From assembly GCF_020283565.1 (NCBI RefSeq), contig NC_060063.1:39952635-40016634 (forward strand): DNA of 64,000 nt, read 5' to 3'. Both the position numbers and the translations under genes were made by a program. Below the pieces are notes generated by a model. That model saw nothing but the letters and a program-made list of their open reading frames with translations. It made no database searches and had not been told where the DNA came from. The DNA is from Trifolium pratense (taxonomy: Eukaryota; Streptophyta; Magnoliopsida; Fabales; Fabaceae). Below are positions 44,111 to 56,336 of this stretch, piece by piece (within the stretch, counting starts at the first letter, position 1; the number at the start of each line of letters is the position of its first letter).

Positions 44111-47042
44111 TCAAACTTTAACCAACGCCTTCCTTTTCTTCCACTGAACATCCCAATGTTTTGCAGCCTTCGACACGAGTTCATTCACCAACACATTATT
44201 AGCTGATTGACAGATAAAAAGAGCTAGTTTCATCCTTGTGACTGTAACAACCTGAGATTACAGTAATAAAAACAGTTAGTTAAATTAGAAATATAATTAG
44301 AGGGACAAAGTATAAGAAATAGACTTAACTATACATTTGGTCCCTTACGTTTATTTTAGGTTTCAATTTGGTCCCTTACGTTTAAAAAGTATCAATTTGG
44401 TCCCTTACGTTTATTTTAGGTTTCAAGTTAGTCCTTTCCGTCAATTTTGTCACATGTGGCAGTCAATTGCATACGTGGACTGACACGTGGCACTTTGACA
44501 TGCTGACACGTGTACTGTTCAAACGGTGTTAGTGACAAAATTGACGGAAAGGACCAACTTGAAACCTAAAATAAACGTAAGGGACCAAATTGATACTTTT
44601 TAAACGTAAGGGACCAAATTGAAACCTAAAATAAACGTAAGGGACCAAATGTGTAGTTAAGCCTAAGAAATAATATATAATGACCATTAGTTTAACTTAC
44701 AGTTACGTTTTGATACTCATTCATTAATGCACACTCAATCATCCATTTTGCCACCCATACTCCACAGTCGTTTCTATAGGCAGTCATTACAAAGCAAGTG
44801 TTATAGTCATAGGTAAAGTTCAATAAATTTAAAATATAAAAAGGGTTTTATGAGACGTACGAGCCTGGTCGCTGATGTGCGAGGCCAGTAGGCTGAATAA
44901 GGTTATAGTTTGTGATTAAATATTGATGCAACTTAGGATCCAGTACACCAATAGAATCATGAAGCAGTATTTTCTCCAGAAATATAGCCTGAGAATATTG
45001 GAAAAACCAATTTTGAAAAAAAAGCATATATTTGAATGTAAAACTTAGTAGGTAACAATAAAGTATAGATAAGAATATATACCACTGTCATTATGGAATG
45101 ACGTCTATTATGATATCTTTCTTCAGTAGGCAAAGAGTCCAACCATAAAAGTTTTCTATCCAACAAATCAACAACCAGTAGATACCAGTGTGATCCTTCG
45201 TCGTTTATAGGAATAAAAATCTGTAAACAATCTAATATTTAGTCATACGAACATAATTATCAAAAGCTAATTAACAAATATTGTTGTAAAGTAAAATGTT
45301 AACCTTGGAAACATGAGTTTTTGGTTTCAGGAAGTTATGTTGATATTTTACCCTAACTTGATCAGCTGAGTGTTTGGATTCCAGAGCATATTGCTTAAAA
45401 AAAGATGCAATTTAAGTCAATAATTAATACTTAACAGATGTAAATTTAATAGTTGGGTTAGTGGCAATCACCGCAAAATCCGTAGGCATATACCAAACCC
45501 TCCTTGTTTTGCCCATTTTATCCTGAAGCCAATTTGATCTGGCAACTACTAGATTAAGAATCTGTACAGATAAATATAAATGATATTAGATATAAATTAT
45601 ATTAAACTTCTGTATGGAACATTGTAATTAAAAAAAAAATATAACCTCTTGGTCAACAGGGCATCTAGGCATAAGAGACTTAAGCGTTTTCCTATCTCCA
45701 TAGACACCTGATGTAGTTCTAACCAGAACCTCATCACTACAAACAATAGTTGGTGTGCAATGTTAGTTATTATGAAATGCAATGTCATAAACAACTATAA
45801 ATGCAGAATTATATGGTACAAAAAGAATGACCCCAGTAGCTGATGATCATCTTTCATAAAGATGTATGCAGCTGTGTAAGTACATATGTCGTTCAATTGC
45901 ATTTTTTGAGTCGGTTGAAACGTCATTGGCATCCACTGTTATTAAATAGGTATGAAATTAAAACTGTGGTAAGTAAATAAAATTCATATAAAGGTTTACT
46001 TTGTTGTAGTTAAAAAAAAATGAAATTAGTTAAGTCTTACTTCAGGAATATAAAAAGGAACGTCGGCACCCTCGTATCCAAACGCACTTGTTGGATGGAA
46101 GTTTAAGTTAAAATCATGGTCATCATCTTGTTCTGGTTGACAGAATAGATTCCTCCTAATCCTGTCTAACTGATATGCATCAAGAATAATCTCACCGTCA
46201 TCGTTAGGCTTCATTTTTGGTGGGGCAGATGTTGTTCCCTTGGTCATATTAAAAATTGGCTTTGTTATTTTTCTAGTTGTTTCTGCCCGTTTTTTAACCG
46301 GACGTTTACGGTCCACCTCAGGAGTCGAGGCAGTGGACTCGTAATCTGTTTCGTTGTCGCTTTCATCGATCCTTCGGCTACTATTGTATTTACTGCACAA
46401 ACAAATAAAGTCAGATGAACATACAAACCTAAAAAAACTACAACTAACCAGATGAACCCCTTATGAACCAGATGAACAAACCATTAGTGGTACATACAAA
46501 CCTAAAAAAACTACAACTAACCATATGAACCCCTTATGGACCAGATGAACAAACCATTAGTGGTACATACAAACCTAAGTAGAGTTAAAAACCCCTTTTG
46601 GGTTGTAGTCAGAACTTAAGTATTGTCTAAGTATTTGCAGATTTTTTAACTAAAAAATTTGTCCATATTTGTAGAGTTAAAAATGGTTCTGATTTAAAAA
46701 AATAAAGTATAGTTAAAAATGGTTCTGATTTAAAAAGAAAGTAAAATTAGGGTTCATTAGCAAAATACATTGCCAAAGTCCCTAAGTTGAAGAATATAAG
46801 ACGTAAGAGGAATGACAACAACCATAGGTAAAATATATCTGCAAACATTACCTGGATGATAGGTCAATAACCTTTTTTTTGAAGCTATCTTTGCGAGTTT
46901 CAGTCTCAGAGTAATGCTTACTAATTTCAATAGAGTGAGTGGTAGTCTTTGATGTCATCTTAACTGTATTGTTTGTTGCATCTGTTTCAGGTATTTTTTG
47001 TTTGGTGCGTTTACTTGGCCTGGGAGGAGAAGGTCTTCTCAT
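44111..47042 (-). CDS. Ulp1-like C48 cysteine peptidase, 10 exons
   Basis: Predicted exons, in transcript order: 47042-46852, 46392-46041, 45935-45832, 45736-45646, 45561-45472, 45393-45304, 45220-45083, 44988-44861, 44773-44701, 44251-44111. All introns are GT-AG; the joined frame is 1398 nt, 465 residues, no stop. The N-terminal third is basic and low-complexity. The C-terminal part carries the Ulp1/C48 core: GSHWYLLVVD (His about 317), LLWLDSL (Asp about 334) and NDCGVWVAKW (Cys about 398), so a catalytic triad is present. C48 enzymes release SUMO-type modifiers. Ulp1-like genes are known cargo of plant Mutator-like elements (Kaonashi type). The last intron holds a MITE (44322-44663). The third donor (GTCATT) is weak. 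Confidence 0.82.
44322..44663. mobile_element. Fold-back MITE, Mutator-type, inside an intron
   Basis: A 342-bp element with TIRs of about 130 bp made of GGTCCCTTACGTTTA blocks and a short CACGTGGCA-containing loop. A perfect 9-bp TSD, taagaaata, lies at 44313-44321 and 44664-44672. Related to the element at 42-450. It lies in the last intron of the Ulp1-like gene (44252-44700) and leaves splice sites intact. Confidence 0.85.
46419..46580. repeat. 73-bp tandem repeat in intron 1 of the Ulp1-like gene
   Basis: acatacaaacctaa recurs at 46419, 46492 and 46565, giving two full units and a partial third, with only a few changes. Confidence 0.8.
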
Positions 47043-47369
47043 TTTGAAGAATATGAAGTTGAGAAGAGGAGCAGGTGTTTAGGATTGCAACTGAAGCTAG
47101 GAAGTAAAATTATGTTGCTTTCTTCCTTTTTGGTGTAATCGAAATTAGTTGAAAAGCTCAAAGGTTGGAGTTAATAGTAGGAGTTAATAGGTTGTAGGTT
47201 ATTTTGGAAGTTGAAACATTTTGCTTGTGGCTTGTAAAACATGATTAGGGTAGGTTTTTGTGTGCTCAATGTAAATTGTAACATGGATTAGCGTGACTCA
47301 ACTTATCCTAATGAACTCCTCAATTTACATTAGGTAAATGGAGAATTCACCTTTTGTTGTCAAGCTTTA

Positions 47370-47429
<60 letters not shown>

Positions 47430-47880
47430 TACTATTATGTTATGGTATCTCGTTGGTTTATTTTTATATAAATTGTGAATTTATAATAAATTGTCAAATA
47501 TAAAAACAAAGTTTATTTTATTGTCAGATAATTACTATCAAATATATCAATTTTTTTAATATAATTTTGTCCAATTTCGTATGTCATTTAAAATATTTAG
47601 TAGTTTTATTGTAAACTAAAAAAATAACGGGCTTAAATTTCGTCGACAACTCAAATTACATAAAAAATTGGAAACATTCGATAGTTTTCATATATAAGGA
47701 CAATGAAACTACGTTGGTATATATAACGTTCGATATGATATATAAAGGCAATAAAATATAAAATGTCATTACACAAACTTTGTCATCCTGAATAGTACAG
47801 GGACACACAAATTACCGTAAACACAAATTAAAGTAAACAAACAACAAAACTACAATTAAACTAATAACTTCACATTCAAA
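47043..47880. other. Spacer between Ulp1-like and B3-like gene 1
   Basis: Contains the probable promoter of the Ulp1-like gene on its left and the 3' region of the B3-like gene on its right. A long TA microsatellite lies in between. Nothing coding. Confidence 0.5.
47374..47426. repeat. (TA)n microsatellite
   Basis: An uninterrupted run of about 26 TA dinucleotides. Confidence 0.95.
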
Positions 47881-49022
47881 TCAACTTATGCTCCTCACCG
47901 TCATAGCATGGTCCTCATAGATATTGTATGTATTGAATTGTATACGATCTCCAACTTTAAATCCATTGATTCCCACAACCTCCGGCCAACCCCTCCAAAT
48001 CGTAACGACGAACGGGTTCCTCTGATAATGTAACGAACACTTATATTTTTCTCCATTTGCTCCAATCATGGTAACCTCATCCAACATTGTGTACCACAAG
48101 TATTCCCCCATTTCCCTCGGTAACGTCTGCATCAAACAACATAAGTTATAATCATAATTTTGCAAACAGGCTGATAAGTGAAACAAAAAATTATGATAAC
48201 TGGACTGATTACCAACCAATTCTGGATCAATTTCAGCATCCTCTGTAATGGTCATTGTGAATGTAACAACTTTTCGGAGAGATCGCGATTTGTTGTGCCA
48301 AGTAGGGAATTGGTCCGGAGTTATTGGGTTAAACGATGGAATGATCTGGAATTGATTTGTTCCCAAGTATTTGAAAAAAATCTGATGATGAGAATCGAAT
48401 TCGTAGTAGGTTCTTAAAGTCATCCAACCATTGGTGATTTTGGGTACATCATCATAGTTGCTGAACTCAACCTCAAAGATCACACATTTGGAATTGTGGT
48501 TGAAGTCATACAGGCGCCAAACATTCCCCAGTTCATTTTTGTATTCTCTATAGAACTCTCGTTCGACCTCGGCCTCGACCTACATAATTGATAGACAAAA
48601 GAAACTGATTTAAATCTGGTAGTAATACTCGTCTAACAAAACAAATCAATATAAGACCAACATAATTTTGAAGTAATGATTTTTGCTTAACAGATAACAA
48701 CAGTTTGGTAAATTTTGCAGTCCTAGAGACACTTTACGATTGGTTCATCAATTTTGCAGTCATGATTTTTTCTTAACAGACAACAACATTTTGGTAGTAA
48801 TAACAAAGATTATAAACCCAAAGGAAAAAAAATTGCTCTGTTTTTAATCTATTGTGTGAGACACAAAAAGCTCTGTTTTTGCTGATGCAAACATAATATA
48901 ATGTCAAAAAAACATAAAATTGAACTAATGAAACAACGAAAACATACCTCTCCTTTCACATGAACCGTCATAAAATAACTTAGTGCTGGTCTTTGCATAA
49001 CTTCAACAACATTTTCGGCCAT
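47881..49022 (-). CDS. B3-like DNA-binding protein 1
   Basis: Exons 49022-48948, 48579-48217 and 48126-47881, all phase 0 with GT-AG introns, encode 227 residues without a stop. Residues about 14-125 resemble an N-terminal B3 domain, with the pattern W-L-D, then ITNGWMTLR, IFFKYLG and NQFQIIP. Residues about 146-227 resemble a second B3 domain (LPREMGEYLW, then WRGWPEVVGINGFKVGDRIQF). B3 domains bind short DNA sites in plant transcription factors, presumably in the nucleus. It is a tandem paralogue of 50323-51505 with the same intron positions and the same sizes for exons 1 and 3. Two 112-bp satellite units lie about 0.5 kb upstream of its start. The B3 assignment rests on motif pattern, not on a search. 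Confidence 0.75.
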
Positions 49023-49503
49023 TTTTTCACGGATTTTTTGTAAGATGGATGAGAAAAGGAGGGGATGAACTGAGAAAAAGTGAAATGGCCTTTGTTGGTA
49101 AGGTTGGTGGTTCGGCAGATGAAAAGAGAAGGTTTTGGGTAAGTGAGTTTCGATTACCAATGTGTGTAATAATGACATTGGTTTGTAAAATTAATTGGCG
49201 TGTTGTTTCATCGAAAAGAAGAGGAACCGGTTAGTTTGTACTCCATTAACGAGTAACAGTGTCTCTGAAACGTTGAATTGGTTAGATATAACAAACAGTT
49301 ACCCCTGGACTTGCTAAATATTAATTATCGTTGGATCCAAATTGTCTGTGATCTAAGGGTTATGATTAAACTGTTGACTTTGTGATTAAATGAGTGACTA
49401 TGTGACTTGGCCACTAATAACCGTCTGATTAAATGGTTGTGTCTATGATTATTGGGTCATGCAAAAAACGTATAAAATGGTAAGTGTGTACTGGACGGTT
49501 TGT

Positions 49504-49709
49504 ATTTAGCCGGTGGAAACGGAGTAAATATCTAAGTCAGTAGCATTAGGGTAAAATGTTAAGTCAAAGAACCTAAAAAATTGAACTACTCCGATTTCGA
49601 ATTCAATAAATCTGTATTTACCCGGTGGAAACGGAGTAAATATCTAAGTCAGTAGCATTAGGGTAAAATGTTAAGTCAAAGAACCTAAAAAATTGAACTA
49701 CTCCTATTT
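49504..49709. repeat. Two outlying 112-bp satellite units
   Basis: The ggtggaaacggagtaaat landmark occurs at 49512 and 49624, again 112 bp apart, and the sequence closely matches the main array at 52090-56336. A few changes set it apart (for example gtcagtagc for gtcattagc). It is located upstream of B3-like gene 1 and downstream of gene 2. Confidence 0.95.
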
Positions 49710-49719
49710 TCCACCAAGT

Positions 49720-50148
49720 TATATTTGTATGAGTTCATAAGTGTCGGTGTCGGTTTCGGACGAGGACACCGACACGTGTCTGACACGGACACGCATAATG
49801 TAAGGTGTGTCGGTGCTTCCTAATTCATAACTCAAATAACATAAAAAAAACTTAATAATTAAAAAAAAATTATTAAATTTCGAATTCGTTATTTAATTTA
49901 GTTTTAAAATATCTGCATTACTTCGTTTTTTTTTTAAAATAAGATACTAACCTATGGCCTTATGTTGGGCTATTGGTCGTATGTGATTATACACCGAGCT
50001 ATATTTGTATGAGTTCGTAAGTGTCGGTGTCGGTTTCGAACGATGACCCCGACACGTGTTTGACACGGACACGCGTAATCTGATGAGTGTCGGTGCTTCC
50101 TAATTCATAACTCAAATAACATAAAAAAGAAAACTTAATAATTAAAAA
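49720..50148. repeat. Duplicated ~148-bp GTGTCGG-rich segment
   Basis: Copies at 49720-49866 and 50000-50148 share atatttgtatgagttc, gtgtcggtgtcggtttcg and cttcctaattcataactc. Each has opposing GTGTCGG and CCGACAC / GACACGGACAC blocks that can pair, so these may be small fold-back elements. No target duplication identified. Confidence 0.7.
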
Positions 50149-50322
50149 TAAATTACAAGTTTTCAATTGTCATTATAATCACAAACTACTAACAAACTAC
50201 CAAAATACATGCAACATCGGCGGCAAACATCAAGTTTTCTAAAATGATACCCGGCAAAAATCAAGTTTCACAAAATATAATCAAAATACTAATAGTTACA
50301 AACTTTGAAATCAACTTAAATA

Positions 50323-51505
50323 TCAATTTAAGCTCCTCACATAAAAGGTATGGTCATCATATATGTTAGATGTGTTGAATAGTAGGCGGTCTCCAACTTT
50401 AAATCCGTTAATGGCAACAACTTCCCTCCATCCCCTAATGATCGATACCACGAACGGATCCATTTGATACTCTAGCTCACACTTATGCTTTTCTCTGATT
50501 GTTCCAATAATATAGATCTCATCCAACATAGTGTCACACAAGTACTCCCCCATATCGTCTGGCAATATCTGCAACAGATAAAAGAAATTTGATAAGCATC
50601 AATTTGTCTCAAATTCGGATAATCAATTTAAACATTATCAAAAACAATTGGATTGAGATACCAACCAAATATGGAACAATTTCAGGATCATCCTTCATAG
50701 TAATTTCGAAGGTAACAACTTTCCGGAGAGCTCGTGATTGGGTATGCCAAGTAGGGAATTTATCAGGAGTAATTGGGTCCTCTTTGGGAATGATCTGGAA
50801 CTGATTGTTCCCCAAAAATTTGAAGAGAATTGGATGATGACCTTGAAAATTGTAATGTTCTCGTATAGTCATCCAACCGTCCGTAATTCTAAGGACATCA
50901 TCATCATCGTGGAACTCTACGCAGAGTTGAAGACCTTTGCAATCAAACAGAAACCAAAATTCTCCCAACTCAGACTTACAGTTTTCATAAAAACTGCGTT
51001 CAACCTCGCCCTCGACCTAGAGAATAAACAAACCGAAAGTAATCATAACATAGATTAGAAATCATAGTTACAGTACCTTCATAGTTATTTACAAACCGAA
51101 ACAAATCATAATTTACAGTACCTTAAAACAATAACCCAACTCTAAATCAAACGAAAACAAATAAAATTAACATCACACATAACATGCTCTGTTTTTTGGC
51201 CAAAGATTTGTGACATGCTCTGTTTTTTTAATTTTTTTTAATCTAACTTGTCAAAATCATTGTAAGATCTAGACCCAGTTTCAAAACGAAATAAATCAAC
51301 ATATAACATGCTCTGTTTTCTAATCTATGGTTTGAACATCATGCAATTTTTTAAAAAATCATATTTATACTGTGTTTAACTTAAATATGACCCAAACGAA
51401 GAAATCAACGAAACATAGTACCAAACTTACCTCTCCTGCAACATGAACAGTCAAAAAATAATCCCTTGCTGGCTTTCGAAGAACATCGGCAAGAGTTTCC
51501 ACCAT
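50323..51505 (-). CDS. B3-like DNA-binding protein 2
   Basis: Exons 51505-51431, 51016-50666 and 50568-50323 join in phase 0 (GT-AG) into 223 residues. The product parallels protein 1 throughout: YFLTVHVAGE at the exon 1 end; ITDGWMTIREHYNF and ILFKFLGNNQFQIIP in the N-terminal B3-like domain; LPDDMGEYLCDTMLDE and INGFKVGDRLLFN in the C-terminal one. Exon 1 (25 codons) and exon 3 (82 codons) have the same length as in the paralogue, so the pair arose by tandem duplication. Divergence at many residues with an open frame suggests both were kept under constraint. Its start faces the 4.2-kb satellite, which separates it from the divergent gene at 56641. Confidence 0.75.
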
Positions 51506-52089
51506 TTTTTTCGCTTGATTATCGTCGCAGTGGGTTTGGTAGACGGTCGGAAGTTGAAGGGAGAAGGAAAAAAGAAGAAAAAATGGCGTGTGAGAAAGTG
51601 GAGAAATGAAGGGACTGGTAGTGTCTTGGTAAGAGGAAGAACAGATTTTTGGGTAATTATCTTTCTTGGGAGAAGAAAGATAATGGTTTGTAATGATGAT
51701 TTTGGTTAGCAAAATTAATTGTGGTAAGGCGCCATGAAACGATTGGTACTGGAAAGTGGGAAGTAACACTGTATCAAATTACTCGTTTGAATCGTTTAAT
51801 TGGTTTGGGACTACAAACATTTACAGTGTTATGCAACACATGTTTTGGATCGTAGGATCAACATTTAATGTCATCTAATGGTTGACATTAAATAGTTTAC
51901 TTTCTGACTTCCTAAAATAGTGACCGTCCGATTAAAACGAATAGACATGGAACCTTGGATGATGTAAACGCGTTAGCAGTTGTTGCATTGGATACATCAC
52001 TCGTTTAATTTAAAATTGAAATTTAATACGAGAATTTTTTTTAATTTAAAATAACTAGTCGTTTGAAATTTAAAGGTCACAGATATATG
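51506..52089. other. Upstream region of B3-like gene 2
   Basis: Leader and promoter DNA between the gene 2 start codon and the satellite. No clear TATA box chosen. Nothing coding on the other strand. Confidence 0.4.
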
Positions 52090-55000
52090 TCTAAGTCATC
52101 CACGTGTATTTACTCCGGTGGAAACGGAGTAAATATCTAAGTCATTAGCATTAGGGTAAAATGTTAAGTCAAAGAACCTAAAAAATTGAACTACTCCGAT
52201 TTCGAAGTCATCCACGTGTATTTACTCCGGTGGAAACGGAGTAAATATCTAAGTCATTAGCATTAGGGTAAAATGTTAAGTCAAAGAACCTAAAAAATTG
52301 AACTACTCCGATTTCGAATTCAATAAATCTGTATTTACCCGGTGGAAACGGAGTAAATATCTAAGTCATTAGCATTAGGGTAAAATGTTAAGTCAAAGAA
52401 ACTAAAAAATTGAACTACTCCGATTTCGAAGTCATCCACGTGTATTTACTCCGGTGGAAACGGAGTAAATATCTAAGTCATTAGCATTAGGGTAAAATGT
52501 TAAGTCAAAGAACCTAAAAAATTGAACTACTCCGATTTCGAATTCAATAAATCTGTATTTACCCGGTGGAAACGGAGTAAATATCTAAGTCATTAGCATT
52601 AGGGTAAAATGTTAAGTCAAAGAACCTAAAGAATTGAACTACTCCGATTTCGAAGTCATCCACGTGTATTTACTCCGGTGGAAACAGAGTAAATATCTAA
52701 GTCATTAGCATTAGGGTAAAATGTTAAGTCAAAGAACCTAAAAAATTGAACTACTCCGATTTCGAAGTCATCCACGTGTATTTACTCCGGTGGAAACGGA
52801 GTAAATATCTAAGTCATTAGCATTAGGGTAAAATGTTAAGTCAAAGAACCTAAAAAATTGAACTACTCCGATTTCGAATTCAATAAATCTGTATTTACCC
52901 GGTGGAAACGGAGTAAATATCTAAGTCATTAGCATTAGGGTAAAATGTTAAGTCAAAGAACCTAAAAATTAGAACTACTCCGATTTCGAAGTCATCCACG
53001 TGTATTTACTCCGGTGGAAACGGAGTAAATATCTAAGTCATTAGCATTAGGGTAAAATGTTAAGTCAAAGAACCTAAAAATTTAAACTACTCCGATTTCG
53101 AATTCAATAAATCTGTATTTACCCGGTGGAAACGGAGTAAATATCTAAGTCATTATAGCATTAGGGTAAAATGTTAAGTCAAAGAACCTAAAAAATTGAA
53201 CTACTCCGATTTCGAATTCAATAAATCTGTATTTACCCGGTGGAAACGGAGTAAATATCTAAGTCATTAGCATTAGGGTAAAATGTTAAGTCAAAGAACC
53301 TAAAAAATTGAACTACTCCGATTTCGAAGTCATCCACGTGTATTTACTCCGGTGGAAACGGAGTAAATATCTAAGTCATTAGCATTAGGGTAAAATGTTA
53401 AGTCAAAGAACCTAAAAAATTGAACTACTCCGATTTCGAAGTCATCCACGTGTATTTACTCCGGTGGAAACGGAGTAAATATCTAAGTCATTAGCATTAG
53501 GGTAAAATGTTAAGTCAAAGAACCTAAAAATTTAAACTACTCCGATTTCGAAGTCATCCACGTGTATTTACTCCGGTGGAAACGGAGTAAATATCTAAGT
53601 CATTAGCATTAGGGTAAAATGTTAAGTCAAAGAACCTAAAAAATTGAACTACTCCGATTTCGAATTCAATAAATCTGTATTTACCCGGTGGAAACGGAGT
53701 AAATATCTAAGTCATTAGCATTAGGGTAAAATGTTAAGTCAAAGAAACTAAAAAATTGAACTACTCCGATTTCGAAGTCATCCACGTGTATTTACTCCGG
53801 TGGAAACGGAGTAAATATCTAAGTCATTAGCATTAGGGTAAAATGTTAAGTCAAAGAACCTAAAAAATTGAACTACTCCGATTTCGAATTCAATAAATCT
53901 GTATTTACCCGGTGGAAACGGAGTAAATATCTAAGTCATTAGCATTAGGGTAAAATGTTAAGTCAAAGAACCTAAAGAATTGAACTACTCCGATTTCGAA
54001 GTCATCCACGTGTATTTACTCCGGTGGAAACGGAGTAAATATCTAAGTCATTAGCATTAGGGTAAAATGTTAAGTCAAAGAACCTAAAAAATTGAACTAC
54101 TCCGATTTCGAAGTCATCCACGTGTATTTACTCCGGTGGAAACGGAGTAAATATCTAAGTCATTAGCATTAGGGTAAAATGTTAAGTCAAAGAACCTAAA
54201 AAATTGAACTACTCCGGTTTCGAATTCAATAAATCTGTATTTACCCGGTGGAAACGGAGTAAATATCTAAGTCATTAGCATTAGGGTAAAATGTTAAGTC
54301 AAAGAACCTAAAAAATTGAACTACTCCGATTTCGAAGTCATCCACGTGTATTTACTCCGGTGGAAACGGAGTAAATATCTAAGTCATTAGCATTAGGGTA
54401 AAATGTTAAGTCAAAGAACCTAAAAATTTAAACTACTCCGATTTCGAATTCAATAAATCTGTATTTACCCGGTGGAAACGGAGTAAATATCTAAGTCATT
54501 ATAGCATTAGGGTAAAATGTTAAGTCAAAGAACCTAAAAAATTGAACTACTCCGATTTCGAATTCAATAAATCTGTATTTACCCGGTGGAAACGGAGTAA
54601 ATATCTAAGTCATTAGCATTAGGGTAAAATGTTAAGTCAAAGAACCTAAAAAATTGAACTACTCCGATTTCGAAGTCATCCACGTGTATTTACTCCGGTG
54701 GAAACGGAGTAAATATCTAAGTCATTAGCATTAGGGTAAAATGTTAAGTCAAAGAACCTAAAAAATTGAACTACTCCGATTTCGAAGTCATCCACGTGTA
54801 TTTACTCCGGTGGAAACGGAGTAAATATCTAAGTCATTAGCATTAGGGTAAAATGTTAAGTCAAAGAACCTAAAAATTTAAACTACTCCGATTTCGAAGT
54901 CATCCACGTGTATTTACTCCGGTGGAAACGGAGTAAATATCTAAGTCATTAGCATTAGGGTAAAATGTTAAGTCAAAGAACCTAAAAAATTGAACTACTC

Positions 55001-56336
55001 CGATTTCGAATTCAATAAATCTGTATTTACCCGGTGGAAACGGAGTAAATATCTAAGTCATTAGCATTAGGGTAAAATGTTAAGTCAAAGAAACTAAAAA
55101 ATTGAACTACTCCGATTTCGAAGTCATCCACGTGTATTTACTCCGGTGGAAACGGAGTAAATATCTAAGTCATTAGCATTAGGGTAAAATGTTAAGTCAA
55201 AGAACCTAAAAAATTGAACTACTCCGATTTCGAATTCAATAAATCTGTATTTACCCGGTGGAAACGGAGTAAATATCTAAGTCATTAGCATTAGGGTAAA
55301 ATGTTAAGTCAAAGAACCTAAAGAATTGAACTACTCCGATTTCGAAGTCATCCACGTGTATTTACTCCGGTGGAAACGGAGTAAATATCTAAGTCATTAG
55401 CATTAGGGTAAAATGTTAAGTCAAAGAACCTAAAAAATTGAACTACTCCGATTTCGAAGTCATCCACGTGTATTTACTCCGGTGGAAACGGAGTAAATAT
55501 CTAAGTCATTAGCATTAGGGTAAAATGTTAAGTCAAAGAACCTAAAAAATTGAACTACTCCGGTTTCGAATTCAATAAATCTGTATTTACCCGGTGGAAA
55601 CGGAGTAAATATCTAAGTCATTAGCATTAGGGTAAAATGTTAAGTCAAAGAACCTAAAAAATTGAACTACTCCGATTTCGAAGTCATCCACGTGTATTTA
55701 CTCCGGTGGAAACGGAGTAAATATCTAAGTCATTAGCATTAGGGTAAAATGTTAAGTCAAAGAACCTAAAAATTTAAACTACTCCGATTTCGAATTCAAT
55801 AAATCTGTATTTACCCGGTGGAAACGGAGTAAATATCTAAGTCATTATAGCATTAGGGTAAAATGTTAAGTCAAAGAACCTAAAAAATTGAACTACTCCG
55901 ATTTCGAATTCAATAAATCTGTATTTACCCGGTGGAAACGGAGTAAATATCTAAGTCATTAGCATTAGGGTAAAATGTTAAGTCAAAGAACCTAAAAAAT
56001 TGAACTACTCCGATTTCGAAGTCATCCACGTGTATTTACTCCGGTGGAAACGGAGTAAATATCTAAGTCATTAGCATTAGGGTAAAATGTTAAGTCAAAG
56101 AACCTAAAAATTTAAACTACTCCGATTTCGAATTCAATAAATCTGTATTTACCCGGTGGAAACGGAGTAAATATCTAAGTCATTATAGCATTAGGGTAAA
56201 ATGTTAAGTCAAAGAACCTAAAAAATTGAACTACTCCGATTTCGAATTCAATAAATCTGTATTTACCCGGTGGAAACGGAGTAAATATCTAAGTCATTAG
56301 CATTAGGGTAAAATGTTAAGTCAAAGAACCTAAATT
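52090..56336. repeat. 112-bp satellite with 12-unit higher-order repeat
   Basis: There are 38 head-to-tail units (landmark ggtggaaac from 52117 to 56269) of 112 bp; four units carry 2 extra bases (cattatagcatt). Two variants alternate. Type A (21 units) has gtcatccacgtgtatttact; type B (17 units) has ttcaataaatctgtatttac. The A/B order repeats every 12 units (1346 bp). Private variants recur at that spacing: aaagaaacta at 52395, 53741 and 55087, and cctaaagaat at 52625, 53971 and 55317. Type A units contain a G-box (CACGTG) and a perfect 10-bp inverted repeat, ATTTACTCCG / CGGAGTAAAT. The array lies between divergent B3-like genes 2 and 3 inside the MULE. Confidence 0.97.

Noticed and set aside
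47881..51505. B3-like genes 1 and 2 as pseudogenes because some single frames run through introns
   Set aside because: The continuous frame at 47881-48483 reads an intron by chance. Splicing at the GT-AG sites gives parallel three-exon structures with equal exon 1 and exon 3 lengths in both paralogues.
52090..56336. Array considered as a CRISPR-like or coding repeat
   Set aside because: Units are contiguous without unique spacers, both variants contain stops in all frames, and the setting is a plant genome. It is a satellite.
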